A stretch of 64,000 nt of DNA, from assembly GCA_964019055.1 (NCBI GenBank), contig OZ025206.1, positions 28,168,012-28,232,011 of the forward strand, in the 5' to 3' direction. Each line of letters opens with the position of its first letter. The first letter of the stretch is position 1. This stretch comes from Anthopleura xanthogrammica. Its lineage: Eukaryota; Cnidaria; Anthozoa; Actiniaria; Actiniidae. Position numbers and translations under genes: made by a program. Under the pieces are notes generated by a model. That model made no database searches. It saw only the letters and a list, made by a program, of their open reading frames with translations, and was not told the DNA's origin. Below, in pieces: positions 1-12,167 of the stretch.

Positions 1-1
1 T

Positions 2-121
2 GGCATTCTAAATATCCAAAACCTCAGCATTCCGACTGGAATCTCTTCCACTTCTCCAGCAAACGAAAGCGTGTACCGTAAAAGACGCCGCTACATCATT
101 GAGTCAGATGACGAAGATTGA
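2..121 (+). CDS. Terminal coding exon of an unidentified plus-strand gene (partial)
   Basis: Reading from base 2 gives an open frame of 39 codons to a TGA at 119-121. The last residues are basic then acidic (YRKRRRYIIESDDED), a composition typical of nuclear or chromatin-associated C-termini. The 5' part of the gene is off the window, and no acceptor site is seen before base 2. The sequence after the stop is AT-rich and looks like 3' UTR, without a clear AATAAA in the first 300 bases. The coding call rests on composition and the sharp change after the stop. The family is not recognised. Confidence 0.4.
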   Translation, partial: GILNIQNLSIPTGISSTSPANESVYRKRRRYIIESDDED

Positions 122-424
122 ACTGTTTTGAAAAACTTTTATGCACTCCTTTTTTCTTGTTATAATACTTTACAAATTACATAGCCTTTTTGGAATGACT
201 TTGGAACTTTTTAAAATGGAAATTGTATAAATATTTACATTTCATGATGAGATATTTCCACCGTAAATCGTTGACAACTATTAAAAATATTTTTGCAAAC
301 TCGTGTTTTTGTAAGACGCCAACTTTATTGGCTTCCCGTCAATCATGTAAAAACTACGCATTTTGATTCGCATTTATTAAAAACGCTTTGAAATCGATTT
401 TTTATATGTGGTCATATGATAAAA

Positions 425-569
425 TGCTTATTGACTGAGTTAAGGTCGGTCCGAACGGGAAAATATTTGGCTCTCGGTCCTTGGCACGGAACTCGCTGCG
501 CTCGTTCCGTACTTCAGGACCTCGAGCCAAGTATTTTCCCGTTCGGACCTCCCACTCAGTCAATAAGTA
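425..569. repeat. Foldback (MITE-like) inverted repeat
   Basis: The arms begin with CTTATTGACTGAG and end with CTCAGTCAATAAG, and stay complementary for about 65 bases each. The GC-rich centre contains GAACTCGCTGCGCTCGTTCCG. It is a short nonautonomous foldback element. No target duplication was identified. Confidence 0.75.
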
Positions 570-570
570 C

Positions 571-1270
571 ATAATATTTAATAAATATTGAACAGAAGAC
601 ATCCGGCAACCAAGAATTTACTGGAAATTCTCCTTAGCTTTATCCAAGTAAGAGCATTTTTTGATCTGTGCTTTAATGTGTTGTTTTTTTGTCTCTGAAA
701 GATTGTTGATAAGTTTTTGATATTTACTGTATACTTTGTGCCACTTTTAAGACTTCAATTTTTGTAATTTAATATCATTTATGTGTTAAGTAAAGTAAAA
801 AGTCATAACTCAAGTCCTATTTTTATTTGCATTCCTGTCTGTAATCCACGCTGATGATGCACAAACTGCAGTGTGAATTATTTTAATAGTACTTGCAAGG
901 ATTTTTCTCCATTTTTCATCAATGCTTCAGAGATTTATAACTTTTAATGCATTATTTCATATATTACTACGGTTGTTTCATTTCAAAGTTAATGTTTAAG
1001 AACGAGAAAATAAGTAAACAACGGACAAATTTCCAAACTCATCCAAACCTCTGACGTCACAACCGTGTTTACATAGCCTCATGCAAACATGGCTATCAGC
1101 CAATGAGAGCGTGCGTACTATCCAATGGATTTTATATATATATACATATACACACAACAACAGACATTTACATAAGCAATCACACAAGCGAAGAAAAATG
1201 ATTATTCAAATAGAATCTGATGGAGAGTAAGTAGAAAGAAGATTGGTTTTGAGTTTCTTGAAGAAAGTTT
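571..1270. other. Intergenic AT-rich DNA, no gene seen
   Basis: No splice-bounded open frame or protein similarity was seen. A CTGATGA at about 851 is not followed by the stem and GAAA needed for a hammerhead. A short TA run lies near 1133-1150. Confidence 0.5.
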
Positions 1271-1494
1271 GCAAATGAGTAATTTAGAATGCAAATGAGT
1301 AATTTAGAATGCAAATGAGTAATTTAGAATGCAAATGAGTAATTTAGAATGCAAAGGAATAATTTAGAATGCAAATGAGTAATTTAGAATGCAAATGAGT
1401 AATTTAGAATGCAAATAAGTAATTTAGAATGCAAATGAATAATATAGTATGCAAATGAGTAAATTTAAACTGCAAATGAAGTAATTTAGAATGC
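1271..1494. repeat. 20-bp minisatellite, about 11 units
   Basis: The unit GCAAATGAGTAATTTAGAAT is repeated head to tail, with drift increasing towards the right-hand end. It lies at the left edge of the duplicated copy A segment. Confidence 0.9.
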
Positions 1495-1496
1495 AT

Positions 1497-2095
1497 GCAA
1501 ATTTCGAATACATATCACACCAAATATTGCTATTTATCGGGCTTTTCAAGCTATTATTATTACACAATCGCAAAAATGATGAGCTTGTTTTTTTTATGGA
1601 TAAGCTTATAATTTTGTAAGATAGTTCGCTCGATAATAGAGTTAAGAATAAATCCGAAAAAAACTTTTCAAAGACCAACTTACTAACAAAGAAAATTATT
1701 ATCTTGCATTAATGAATATGTCTCTTGTTACATGTGAAGTTCAAGTGAATGTAAGCTTAAGGTTATAATATTTTTCGACAATTTTCTGTGTAGTTCACTT
1801 TCCACATAAAAAACTTATAACTTTACATTTGCTGAATAAAATCCTTTGTTTCTTACATATATGTGTTCATATGTTCTACAATTTATAATTATTTTTCTTC
1901 TAATTGAAAAGTTTACTAATGCTTTTGAAGGCTTACAATAATGGTTTTTCTTTTAGTTTTTCCTTCTGGGTTCTGGTAAAATCAAAAGAAGTGGTAACGC
2001 TGTAACCGGCGTTATGCCGGGTCACGCAATTGTCACGTATTTAACACTATATATACTATTTATGGGAGCTCCGCTTTTAGGCAGTGCCTAAATCT
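1497..2095 (+). mobile_element. Partial copy (right half) of the recurrent GCGGAGCTCC-TIR element
   Basis: The sequence matches the right half of the full copies at 10.55-11.93 and 38.89-40.44 kb. It ends in the diagnostic GGGAGCTCCGCTTTTAGGC followed by the palindrome TTAGGCAGTGCCTAA. The same partial copy is present beside copy B (21843-22680), so it predates the A/B duplication. Confidence 0.75.
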
Positions 2096-2439
2096 ATATA
2101 TTAAGATATATTGACACAAATGAACACATATAATAGGGAAATCATATAGGAAAACAAAGGTTTTTTTTGGTAGATCGCATAATAGAAGACAATTAATATC
2201 TTGACCTGAAATTAAAAGAATTATTAAACACGATTTTTTCCCCGATTTTATTTTCGCCTTTTACTTTTATCTAAATTGGGCTCCCTGTCTTTGAACTGCC
2301 TTTGCTTTATATAGCACGCGTGAACTAATACGGAAACGAAAAACTTTGTGAAAGACTAAGGGTCTACTGAGTGTCTTGTTTGCAGAGTTAGGAAAACTGG
2401 AGAACCTGGAGGAAAATACTTTGAATGAATTAAGGAGGA

Positions 2440-2545
2440 GACTCACCAAACTCTACTCACATGTGATGGTTGGAGAGTCAAGGAATCGAACCCGAAACCC
2501 AAGAGGTGAGAGGCGAGTGCACTACCCAAAACACCACCCTAAGCT
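2440..2545 (-). mobile_element. tRNA-derived SINE fragment
   Basis: On the minus strand a box-A-like GGTAGTGCACTCGCCTCTCACC region is followed by a box-B-like GGGTTCGATTCC. The tail CACATGTGAGTAGAGTTTGG is shared with the SINEs at 15.9, 17.1, 22.8 and 61.0 kb. It lies just downstream of exon 6 of gene copy A. Confidence 0.7.
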
Positions 2546-2611
2546 AGCTTGATTCCCCGTGTCAACCGGCAAATAATACTGGACCTACTTACAATAATCT
2601 CTATATCTTAC

Positions 2612-2904
2612 CTGCCATGGCAAGATTGGCCACAGTTAATAGAGGGCCTGCAAATGTTTTTGCTAATTTCTTGACTCTCTTAAACTTGCGCTTGAAAAGG
2701 TCTTTGGCATTAGTAATCAGGTCTTTGGGCATGGAATTCTTTCTCCCTTGTCTTGACGTCCATTGATTAAACTTGGCTTCTTCATACAATGAGTCTGTAC
2801 TACTTGATTTCTTCATCTCTTCGAACTCGAGATCATTTGTCACCTCACGCTTTGTTAAAGTACGTTAATAAGAAAAATGCACACATAAAACTTAGAAAGA
2901 ATGA

Positions 2905-2935
<31 letters not shown>

Positions 2936-3066
2936 GAAGGAAGGAAGGAAGGAAGGAAGAAAGAAAGATAAACAGGAAGAAAGAAAGGAAGAAAGAAAGA
3001 AAGAACGAAAGGAAAGAAGAAAGAAAGATAAACAGGAAGAAAGAAAGGAAGAAAGAAGGAAAAAAA

Positions 3067-3097
<31 letters not shown>

Positions 3098-6000
3098 CAA
3101 ACAAACAAAAGAGAGGAAGAATAGAAAGGAAGGAAGGAAGTAAGGAAAGTGGGAAAGAAGGAAAGAAGGAAAGAAGGAAAGAAGGAAAGAAGGAAGAGAG
3201 AAAATGAAAAGAAAAACGAAAAATAACAGACCTACCACAACAGCATGGCATTTATTTACAAATTTGAAATACTTACGTATCCGATTGCACGTAATCTTGA
3301 CTTGCGGTTTGCACGTCGATAAATCTCGGATATACCAGGAATCAGAAGACTCAAAACAGAACCACCAATACCAATGGCTTTTTCAAAAGTCTCTTGATAA
3401 AGTTGGTCAACTTCGACGAATGTAATTCTTTCTTGAGTCTTATTTTTTTCTTTAATAAGTCGCTGTTAAATTGAAGAAACAGCATAAAATAGGGTACAAC
3501 TTACTCACAGATCCCAACAGACAAGGGTATACCTCAATCGCGTCATTTGCCTTGAGCGTTCCATTTTTAACATCTGGGCTGATTTCTTGGATTAACTGTA
3601 CTTGGAAAATGTCTATCCTTCTTAATTCGATAAGAAGATCAGAGAAGCGATCAACTGTTGCTTCGATCCACTTTTGTGCTTTGCGCGCTGTTAGAAAAAA
3701 AAAAATTTGAAAAGCTATAGTTCACAAAAACAATTTAAATGCATTTAGAACTTGAATCGAGTATAGCAGAACAATGTCTTGCCCAAACAGACAGGCCGCA
3801 CTTATAGTGCATACTATTTCAAAAAAACGTCGGTCGGAGATCTGAAATCTGAAATCTGAGACCGAGGTCATTGCAAGGTGGTGGCATATTTAGGGACCAG
3901 TCATTATTTATCGCCTGGGGGTGGGGAGGGGGAGGATTTTGGGAGGGTTTCACTTGGTTTTCGGAGCCGCTGAAAGGGGGATCGGTCGAAAATCCTAATT
4001 ATGAAAGTGGGGATCACTGAAAAGGTGGATGATTTCTTGACACTTTTATTGTGTCTAGTAGCTTATTTTCGAAATATTTGCATATCATTTTCTTACAGCT
4101 CGCGCCTTTGGCGCAAAAAAAAATTTAAGAAAATCTGAATATCTTTTTTCCCCGCAAACGGCTGGTTATCAGGAATGAGTAAAGCATTTTCAACTTGATC
4201 GTCAACAATTTTATTTTTGTTGGATCATTATCAAATTAACACTAGTTTGACACTAGGGCCGTTAGGTATAGGTACCATGAGGCAAGCGAGGCAGTTGCCT
4301 CGGTTAAATTCCAGATATTAGTCAGATGTTGTATTTATAATAACTTTATTTAAAGCACATTTTCTATAAGTCCAACACGCTATACTCCTATATATATATA
4401 TTTTTTAGTCAGGCCCTGGGAAGCCAGGGAGATTCGACAGATAGACTACTTGATGTCACAAACGAGTTTGTGTCCAGAAACGACCACCACAAAAGAAATT
4501 CAGAACTTTGACAGAGAAGGACTTTTAGTAAGGATAAGACATTTAAGATATTTTCTATACTATCTCATATCAGGGGACAACTACTCGGGGAGTCCATCTC
4601 GATCTATTTCGCTGGTCCATCAGATTGCTAGCTTGGCACAAAATAACTCGCACGCTGATTGGTTGGTGGGTGTGACGTCATTTTGTAAAACATTGAATGC
4701 CTTTTTTGGCGCCTTTATTTATCGATAGATTTTGACTCAAAATTAATTTTTATGGACAGTTTTACTAAAATAAATATTTCTAATCGAAAATATTTGGATT
4801 CAACAACAACCCCTAGATCAACTCGTCGTTATCTAGAAAACTGGTACTGATCAAAACTTGAATACTTTAAAAAGTGATCTGCTTTGTTTGATTTTGGCAA
4901 AAACATGGTTGTACTTTAAGGAGCCTCAAATCCAGAGGATAAGCTTATTTACAAATAATAAACGATGCCAGAGAAGACGAATTTACTTGGCTTTTTATCA
5001 GCATGGAAGAAATTAGTTTACAAAAACAATTTTATACTTAATAGCGGAGCTCCGGCGCGAATTGAAAAGTTTTCTAATGCTTTTGAAGGTTTAAAAAAAT
5101 GGTTTTTCTTTCAGTTTTTCCTTCTGGATTCTGGTAAAATCAAAAGAAGTGGTAACGCTGTAACCGGCGTTATGCCGCGTCAAACAATTGTCACGTTTTT
5201 AGCACTATATATACTATTTATGGGAGCTCCGCTTTTAGGCAGTGCCTAAATCTATATATTAGTTTAATTTATACTACATGTATGCTTGTTAGAATTGTTG
5301 TTTCTGCCGTTGCTAACTAGCTATTTGACCTTTGACTATTTTGAGTCAGAACAAATGATATGAACTTACATATCTCCTAGAGATGGGACATTAGAGAATA
5401 AACAGAGATAATTTAATTCTAGTTTTACGACTTTTACAGACGTGTTTACACTTGGATTTTTACTAAGGTTTTAAAAAGTCGAAGTTAATTTTCATAACCA
5501 TAGTTCAAAGGTTAATCTTTTACACATGCTAAAATGACCGTCATAGTTGTCTAATCAGAAAAAAAAATGTTCAGAGAGCGCTGCCATGCATCATTGTAAT
5601 GCAAATAAAAACCACTCGCATTCCACGAAAAGAAGTGTAAGATGCGCATAAATAATCATCGTAGCGTCGGTTACTGTCCTTAACCAAGCCTGATAGAAGA
5701 GTAAATCGAGGTAAACTTTCTATTGTCTTGAATGGTATTTTCCTAATGGTTTTGTCGGCGTTTACACACAATAAATGTTAAACAAGGGTGGAAACTGAGG
5801 GAATTTTTTCAAATTTCCAATGATGCTTTGCGGGACTTGATTTACCCCCCTGATCTAAGACCTAAGAAACATTCTACACCCTGAATAACGCCGGCAGAGT
5901 TGGAAGTTAAACATTTAGTGGTAAAAAAAACCAATGCCCTATCTGATTTGAGATTGCTAGATATAGCGGCAAGCTATCCAAGACTGATGACCCTATTCAA

Positions 6001-9000
6001 GACAACATCGTTGAAATTGTCTATTGTCTACCCTATCTAAGTACGAACCGCCCCCCCCCCCCCCAAGGGATAAATGTTGAGCGAGACATCCTCGTACAAG
6101 TGAATAAGAAGGTGACTTACAGAGCTTCCTAAACACACGTGCAAAATTGTTGCGATGAAGGATGAAGTAGTCTTTATCGATCGGAAAGGCCTGTTTTTCC
6201 CCATCCAACAATTTCCATTCGAGGAGAAAAGAGTGACAATATAAATTAATTCAATGATTGATTTAACTAATTCTCTAGTTTTATATCCAGGTATAGGTGA
6301 GGGGGATAAGACAAAGCTATATTATTTTTTGAGGGGATGAAGTTAGGCCTTAAATTTTAGCCTCACAAAGGCCGATTACAATCGAAAACAGAGGAGGGTT
6401 GGGCTATCTCAGTAGGAAAAAGCTCAATGAAACTTTCAATGGTCTTTCAGATGGTCTTTCATTGCTGAAAATGTGGTGGAAATCAGCCGACTCCGATCCG
6501 TCATCTCTGCCCGGTTTTCTCTGACAATCACTCTTAAATTAAACTATAAATTCGGCTTTGTTTCGCTTAATGGATTATGCTTTTCTCGAAAATGAACCAT
6601 GATGCGAATGATATTTTTCTGTTGCAACAGTTAAGGGCAATAAGTGTTTTACAAACCTTCCAGTTGTAGATCGTCTGCGACTTTAGATAAATCCCCAACT
6701 TCCTTGTTTGCTTCTGCGAATTTTGGTGCATATGAACATTCTTTTGAGTCTGCCGGACCACAACACCCATCGACTGCCTTTTGTATAGATTGTGCTATTT
6801 GTGCTCCAGTCAACACGAAGTTAAAGCCGTTGGTAAATATTTGGACGCCTTTAAAAAATGAATTTATCCAACCTAGAAAAATGAAAAGATTGAAAACAGT
6901 CATTCCTTTCAATTACATTTCAAGAGTCAGTTTAACACTTGAACGTGCAGCAAAGACATCATGAAAATTACAGAATCTTGCAGCACTTCGGAATGCAACT
7001 CAATTTGGCGGACAAACTTATGATAGTTTTGTTTTGTTCTCCAAATTGAGCTGCTATGACGTCACATGAAAGGGTTTTGTACACCTCAGGTTTGAAAAGG
7101 TTTGTATTGCAGGGTATTGTTTCGTTCTAAGTTCTTTATTCTTGGCTATTGTTTTATTGCGTTCACGCCTCAGGTGACGTGCAATACCAAGAAATTACAG
7201 AGCCAAAAAGATCTATTCTCCGAGCAAGAAAAGAAAATGATTGATAATATAATTATATAATTATATAAGAAGTCCAGACGCGCAGATTACAAAGCAGTTC
7301 CATGTAGAACAAACCATGATTACCTTTCTTTCCTCCGCCCTCTTCTTTCAGTGATTGACGATGAAGCTGGTCCATAATGGGGTGAGATATTTTTGCTAGA
7401 ATGACAATAGTTAACCATTAGTATCACTATGTATATGTAAATAATACCTTAATAAGACTAAGTACAAACACGAATTCGAACAAGCCAATTGATAGCATAT
7501 ATATAATAGACTGTGATTGGCTAATATGTTAATTAATTCTTACAAGGCGTTCTGATCACGGGCGCCAGAGTCGCTTCCACGTTTGGAATAAACCAACGCT
7601 TTATTTTGTTTTCAACGGTTTAATAAAGCTGCTTTGGTACGGTTGACATTTAGTATTGAATAAACATCTAGCTCCAATTTCAATCTCGTGATGTTTGTCT
7701 ATTTAATATTAAGAACCGATCGTGTTTCACTCGGAATTAATCGGTAACGTACTTAACGAGGCCCCGAAGGAGAGAAGAGGAACAGGGTACGAAGCCAGCC
7801 TTAATCCTATTGTTTTCAGTCTGCCGAAATCCGTACTAGGTTTACGTCACTGCTATGGACAGTGATGACAGATTTCCCCGTTCGGCGAGATCTCGTAGTT
7901 ATCCGACACCGCCGAACAGCTAAAAAACAGCAGGAGTCGTCACATGAAACCCCTAATCTGTCAGATCGTTGACATGAATTTACTAAAGTCGGCAAGAAAA
8001 TCAACCGTCACAAATTGCAGAACTTCAAAATCAATACGAAATCATTCAGTACCCAACAAATCTTACTTTCAGTAAATAAGCTGACTCGAAGAAGGACAAG
8101 AAGCCAAAAGAACTCAGTCATTGAAAGACGGTTGTTGACCTAGAGAGCTGCGGGGGATACTACGATTTGCCGTGGTATTCAACGTCTTTCTTAGCGATCT
8201 AACTTTGGCGTTAGTTTCGGTGTTTTACTACAGAAATGTTGCACTATATTTCCTTAGAAACATCTAAAATAAGATTGTGAACATAAAAATTGCAAATAAT
8301 TGATAGAATTGTCAGAGGAAGGAATTATCTTATACGAATGGTGTAACAATATGTAATTGGAGTAGTGATTGAAACAACAAAGTTCAACACTGAAACAAGT
8401 ATACGGCCAAAACAGTCGAAATATCCTGAAACTCTGCGTCTCTGTTAATAAAGCACCTACAGAAAATTATATTTATATAAAAATCTTCTACGATATCCAG
8501 TCTCAAACATGAGCCTGAAAAAGCCATTGATTTGTGAAAATATGTAATTGGAGTAGTGATTGAAACAACAAAGTTCAACACTGAAACAAGTATACGGCCA
8601 AAACAGTCGAAATATCCTGAAACTCTGCGTCTCTGTAAATCAAGCACCTACAGAAAATTATATTTATATAAAAATCTTCTACGATATCCAGTCTCAAACA
8701 TGAGCCTGAAAAAGCCATTGATTTGTGAAAATATTGACTGATATGTCAATACTAATTAAGAAAGAGCCAATCAGAGCGCGTACCCAAATCCAGCTACGCT
8801 GCTGGAGAGCAGAGGCGGACTTAACCACAGTTACGTTCCGGATAGACGCAGGCTAGCTAATGGGCAAATCATGATGATGATGATCATGATCATGATGATG
8901 ATGATGATGATGGTCATGATGATGATGATGGTCATGATGATGATGATGATGATGTTGATGATGATGATGATGTTGATGATGATGATGATGATGTTGATGA

Positions 9001-9098
9001 TGATGATGATGTTGATGATGATGATGATGATGGTGGTCATGATGATGATGATGGTCATGATGATGATGATGATGATCATGATGATGATGATGATGATC

Positions 9099-9130
<32 letters not shown>

Positions 9131-9131
9131 C

Positions 9132-9166
<35 letters not shown>

Positions 9167-10361
9167 CATGATGATGATGATGATCATGATGATGATGATG
9201 ATGATGATGATGGTCATGATGATGATGATGGTCATGATGATGATGATGGTCATGATGATGATGATGATGTTGATGATGATGATGATGATGATCATGATGA
9301 TGATGATGATGATGATGATGATATGTGGCTCTCCTAATCTATAGACCGAATGCCAATATGGCCGCTATTGACTTTTAGAAATAAAAACCTAATCTCAAAA
9401 AATAAGCACCACCATCAGAAAGACCAAACAGAAATATGTATTTTTTGGAAAGTTTCATTGCTATAAATCGAATTCAAGTGAAGCTATTTGGAATCAAAAT
9501 TACATAGATTTGTATGTGTTCAGTGAACTTGCTAGTTTCTTGCTAGCCTCGTTGTGGTGTTTTTCACGCTTTTAAAATTAGCTAAAATTCTCATAACTTC
9601 CCAAGAATGTCATATTTTTGCTTCAATCTTTCTAGCTTTGTTGATGTCATTCTAATCTATAATTTTAAAGTAGCGGTCAACTAAAATATGAATTTTAAAA
9701 ATTATGATGATGAAGTGAATTCAATAGAATTCACAATAAAACTAGTCGACAAACCCGTGAAACTTGTACTTGAAAAAAATGTTCTTACACTGTAGCTTAT
9801 CTGGCAGAGCGTGAGTTTTAAAGACAAGCTTGGATTTCTGGTTTTGCGAAGAGCGAACCTCTCAGCCAGAGATATCAAAAGCAAAAGCACCACACTAACA
9901 CTTGCTCTTGTGATTTACGGGCTTTAGTTGGCTGGAGAGTAAACACCCTGAGACACTTTTGTGGCACAGACGGGGGACTGGTTAGACTATTATAATATAG
10001 ATTAATATAAGACAATTACCATAAAAAAAAATATATATATATATAAAATACTAACTATCTTACTACCGTCAAACTCTAATAAATAACTAATTGAAATTGA
10101 ATAAATATATAAATATATAACAAGATGTTTCCTACATCGGGCTTCTTTCGATTCCTTGTCCATTTTTTCACATTTCTCAAGTTCTTTGTGTGAGTAATTT
10201 TCAACATCATCGGATTTGTCAGCGGTTGGTTCAATGTCTTTTTTCTTCTCGCCGTGATGATCTTGAAGCTGGTTGTTCAGGTTTCTTGCATGCGTGAACT
10301 CTTCACCAATCAGCAAAAGACAGATGAAAAATGCAACGCGATATTTGTGTCGAGGCGTCAT
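2612..10361 (-). CDS. Copy A of the tandem secreted-protein family, exons 1-6 only (3' end missing)
   Basis: Six coding exons on the minus strand: 10136-10361, 7324-7395, 6657-6872, 3533-3687, 3277-3462 and 2612-2849. All have GT donors and AG acceptors with phases 1,1,1,0,0,1, identical to copies B and C, and all are open. Exon 1 encodes a signal peptide (MTPRHKYRVAFFICLLLIG) and a Lys/Asp/Glu-rich stretch. Exon 3 has a hydrophobic helix and a CC...C cluster. Exons 5 and 6 each carry a Gly/Ala-rich hydrophobic segment. The start is placed at 10361 because a conserved TTTCAG acceptor precedes it in all three copies, implying a noncoding 5' exon. Exons 7-10 were not found in 1-2600. The exon 6 donor (CAG|GTAAGA) still exists; if it is not used, translation stops at 2601 after about 367 residues. 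The copy is either a short paralogue or a truncated pseudogene. The function is not recognised. Confidence 0.65.
2896..3197. repeat. (GAAA)n/(GGAA)n polypurine tract in intron 5 of copy A
   Basis: Imperfect GAAA and GGAA runs occupy most of the intron between exons 5 and 6. On the coding strand this is a very long polypyrimidine tract upstream of the exon 6 acceptor. Tracts occur at the same place in copies B and C. Confidence 0.9.
5044..5249 (+). mobile_element. Short internally deleted copy of the GCGGAGCTCC-TIR element
   Basis: It starts AGCGGAGCTCCGGCGCG and ends GGGAGCTCCGCTTTTAGGC plus the TTAGGCAGTGCCTAA palindrome, about 200 bp in all, with the middle of the full element absent. It lies in intron 3 of gene copy A. 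A small open frame across it is a by-product of the repeat. Confidence 0.75.
6978..7078. mobile_element. Short MITE with CCTTNCAGCA...CAATTTGG terminal repeats
   Basis: The arms (GCAACTCAATTTGGCGGACAA and its imperfect complement TTGTTCTCCAAATTGAGCTGC) form a foldback. The same family occurs at 26000-26095 (paralogous site), 47160-47280 and 59018-59153. Confidence 0.65.
8350..8734. repeat. Near-perfect 192-bp direct tandem duplication
   Basis: The segment starting TATGTAATTGGAGTAGTGAT occurs twice in immediate succession (about 8350-8541 and 8542-8734), with only a few changes. No gene is seen in it. Confidence 0.85.
8868..9322. repeat. (GAT)n trinucleotide microsatellite, about 450 bp
   Basis: ATG/GAT repeats are interrupted by regular CATGATCATG and GTTG variants. 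It lies in the upstream region of copy A and is absent from copy B, where the flanking sequence is continuous. The poly-Met and poly-Ile frames are not genes. Confidence 0.95.
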
Positions 10362-10550
10362 TCTGAAAGAGACGAAAAAGTGATCCAACACTTGCATGGA
10401 TTGTAAAAAAGTACTTCACTCAAAATGAAATTTGTTCTTGAATCTCTTTCATGTAGATCGTTCTTAATTATCAAGAAGAAACCTTAAAGTGCCTATTGAG
10501 GTCTTTCACTGTGACGTCACGTAATCAAAAATATATATATTTGTTTCACC

Positions 10551-11932
10551 AGGTTCCGGCGAGCGGAGCATCATACTTAAGAAAAAATGGTAACCCATCG
10601 AGTTGATTTTTCATGGCTTGATTACGTTATTATATTGTCAGTACGGGCATTTACCACCACAGAGTTCCCAGCCGCTTTGCTTACTCGCAAATGCACAGAA
10701 AAAATCGCAATAAAGTTGTCAAAGATGGACCAAGAAGTATTTTTTCTTATTTTTGCAAAGCAAAAAATACTTTTAATCGAAGTCATGTCTGTCCTAAAGT
10801 GAACGAAAACAATTTTTCGACTTTAACGACTTGCTAAAGAAGTTTTAGCAAGAAAAGATTCTTAATCTTACGATGAAGTTTCGTGACTGAAACCTCAGTG
10901 ACAGAAAAAGGGGTCTATATACCAGAAAAACCTGATTACACTGCAAGAATAATATTTCAGTTCCGTAGAAAACACTTCATAGAAGGTAAATCCATTAATG
11001 TTACCTAGTATTTTGTAAACAAATCGACAAAAAATGTGTAAACTAGATGTAGAAACTCTCGACAAGCCAAGGACGTTGCTTCGGCAAACATTGTCAGACA
11101 AACTTGGTTAGTTGTTTGTCGTTTTTACTGCATTTAACATTTTTATCATCTTTTTCTTCATTACTTGTCAACCAGAAAAGCGATATTTGAAGCTTTTAAG
11201 TTTTATTTTTGATCCCCTTTCAAGAAAAAAGGCTAAGACTTAGTAAAAAGACTTAGTTCTTTGAAAAAATATATTTGACGGCCAGCGAGCCTCACGCGAG
11301 GAGTTGTCAAAACAAGATTCCATATTTCATGATCATACTGGATATTTTGACATTTTTATAGATAAGTTATTTTAATGTTGAATGAAATATGAAAAAGGAA
11401 TACATATTACACCAAATATAATTGCTATTTATCGGGCTTTTCCAGCTAATATTATTACACAATCGCAAAAATGATTATTATTTCGCTCCATAATAAAGTT
11501 AAGAATAAATCTGAAAAAAACTTTTCAATGACCAATTACTAACAAAGAAAATTATTATCTAGCATTAATGAATATGTCTCTTGTTGCATGTGAAGTTCAA
11601 GAAAATGTAAGCTTAAGCTTATCAGTAATATTTGTCGACAAACTTTAGTGTAGTTCACTTTCCACCCAAAAAAATCTTATAACTTTACATTTCCTGAATA
11701 ATATCCTTTGTTCTATACATATATTCTATAATCTATAATTTTTTCTTCGAATTGAAAAGTTTTCTAATGCTTTTAAAGGCTTTTTTCTTTCAGTTTTTTC
11801 TTCTGGGTTCTGGTAAAGAAGTGGTCACACTGTACCCGGCGTTATGCCGCGTCACACAATTGTCACGTTTTTAGCACTATATATACTATTTATTGGAGCT
11901 CCGCCTTCAGGCAGTGCCTAAATCTATATAAT
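10551..11932 (+). mobile_element. Full-length copy of the GCGGAGCTCC-TIR element (about 1.4 kb)
   Basis: The left end reads GAGCGGAGCATCATACTTAAG and the right end GGAGCTCCGCCTTCAGGCAG, giving short terminal inverted repeats. It is colinear with the copy at 38.89-40.44 kb. In copy B (27858-28076) the same insertion is present with its middle deleted. No transposase frame is seen, so it is presumably nonautonomous. Confidence 0.7.
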
Positions 11933-12167
11933 ATCTGTATGACAACTTTGAATATCAACTCCTTTTTCAGATTAAAGAAATTACTCTACATTGTGACGTC
12001 ACATGAATAACCTCAATAGGCCTTTTTTCAATACTTTCAGTACTGAATCTAAATGAACTAAGTAAGTAGTTTGAATGGTAAAATAATTCTGATCTTGATT
12101 TGAGTTTTGCGTCTTTAAGTTATGAAGGTTTACACTTCCAATATGATTATCACTGCAGTGACAGCAT

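Noticed and set aside
847..880. Hammerhead core candidate (CTGATGA)
   Set aside because: No stem II followed by GAAA is present.
1271..1494. CRISPR-like regular repeats
   Set aside because: The units are head to tail without unique spacers, in a eukaryotic genome.
2845..3251. Overlapping poly-Phe/Leu/Ser and poly-Lys/Glu open frames
   Set aside because: They are products of the (GAAA)n tract; the same holds at 23224-23685.
5993..6211. Possible extra exon of copy A ending at a strong donor (CTCT|GTAAGT)
   Set aside because: The only acceptor (AAAACAG) has no pyrimidine tract, B and C have no counterpart, and the exon chain is already in phase without it.
8831..9344. Poly-Met and poly-Ile open frames of about 155 codons
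   Set aside because: They are reading frames of a GAT microsatellite.
10361..10397. Longer N-terminus for copies A and B starting 12 codons earlier (MQVLDHFFVSFR)
   Set aside because: A TTTCAG acceptor lies directly before the chosen ATG in all copies, and a 2-base difference in copy C breaks the longer frame.
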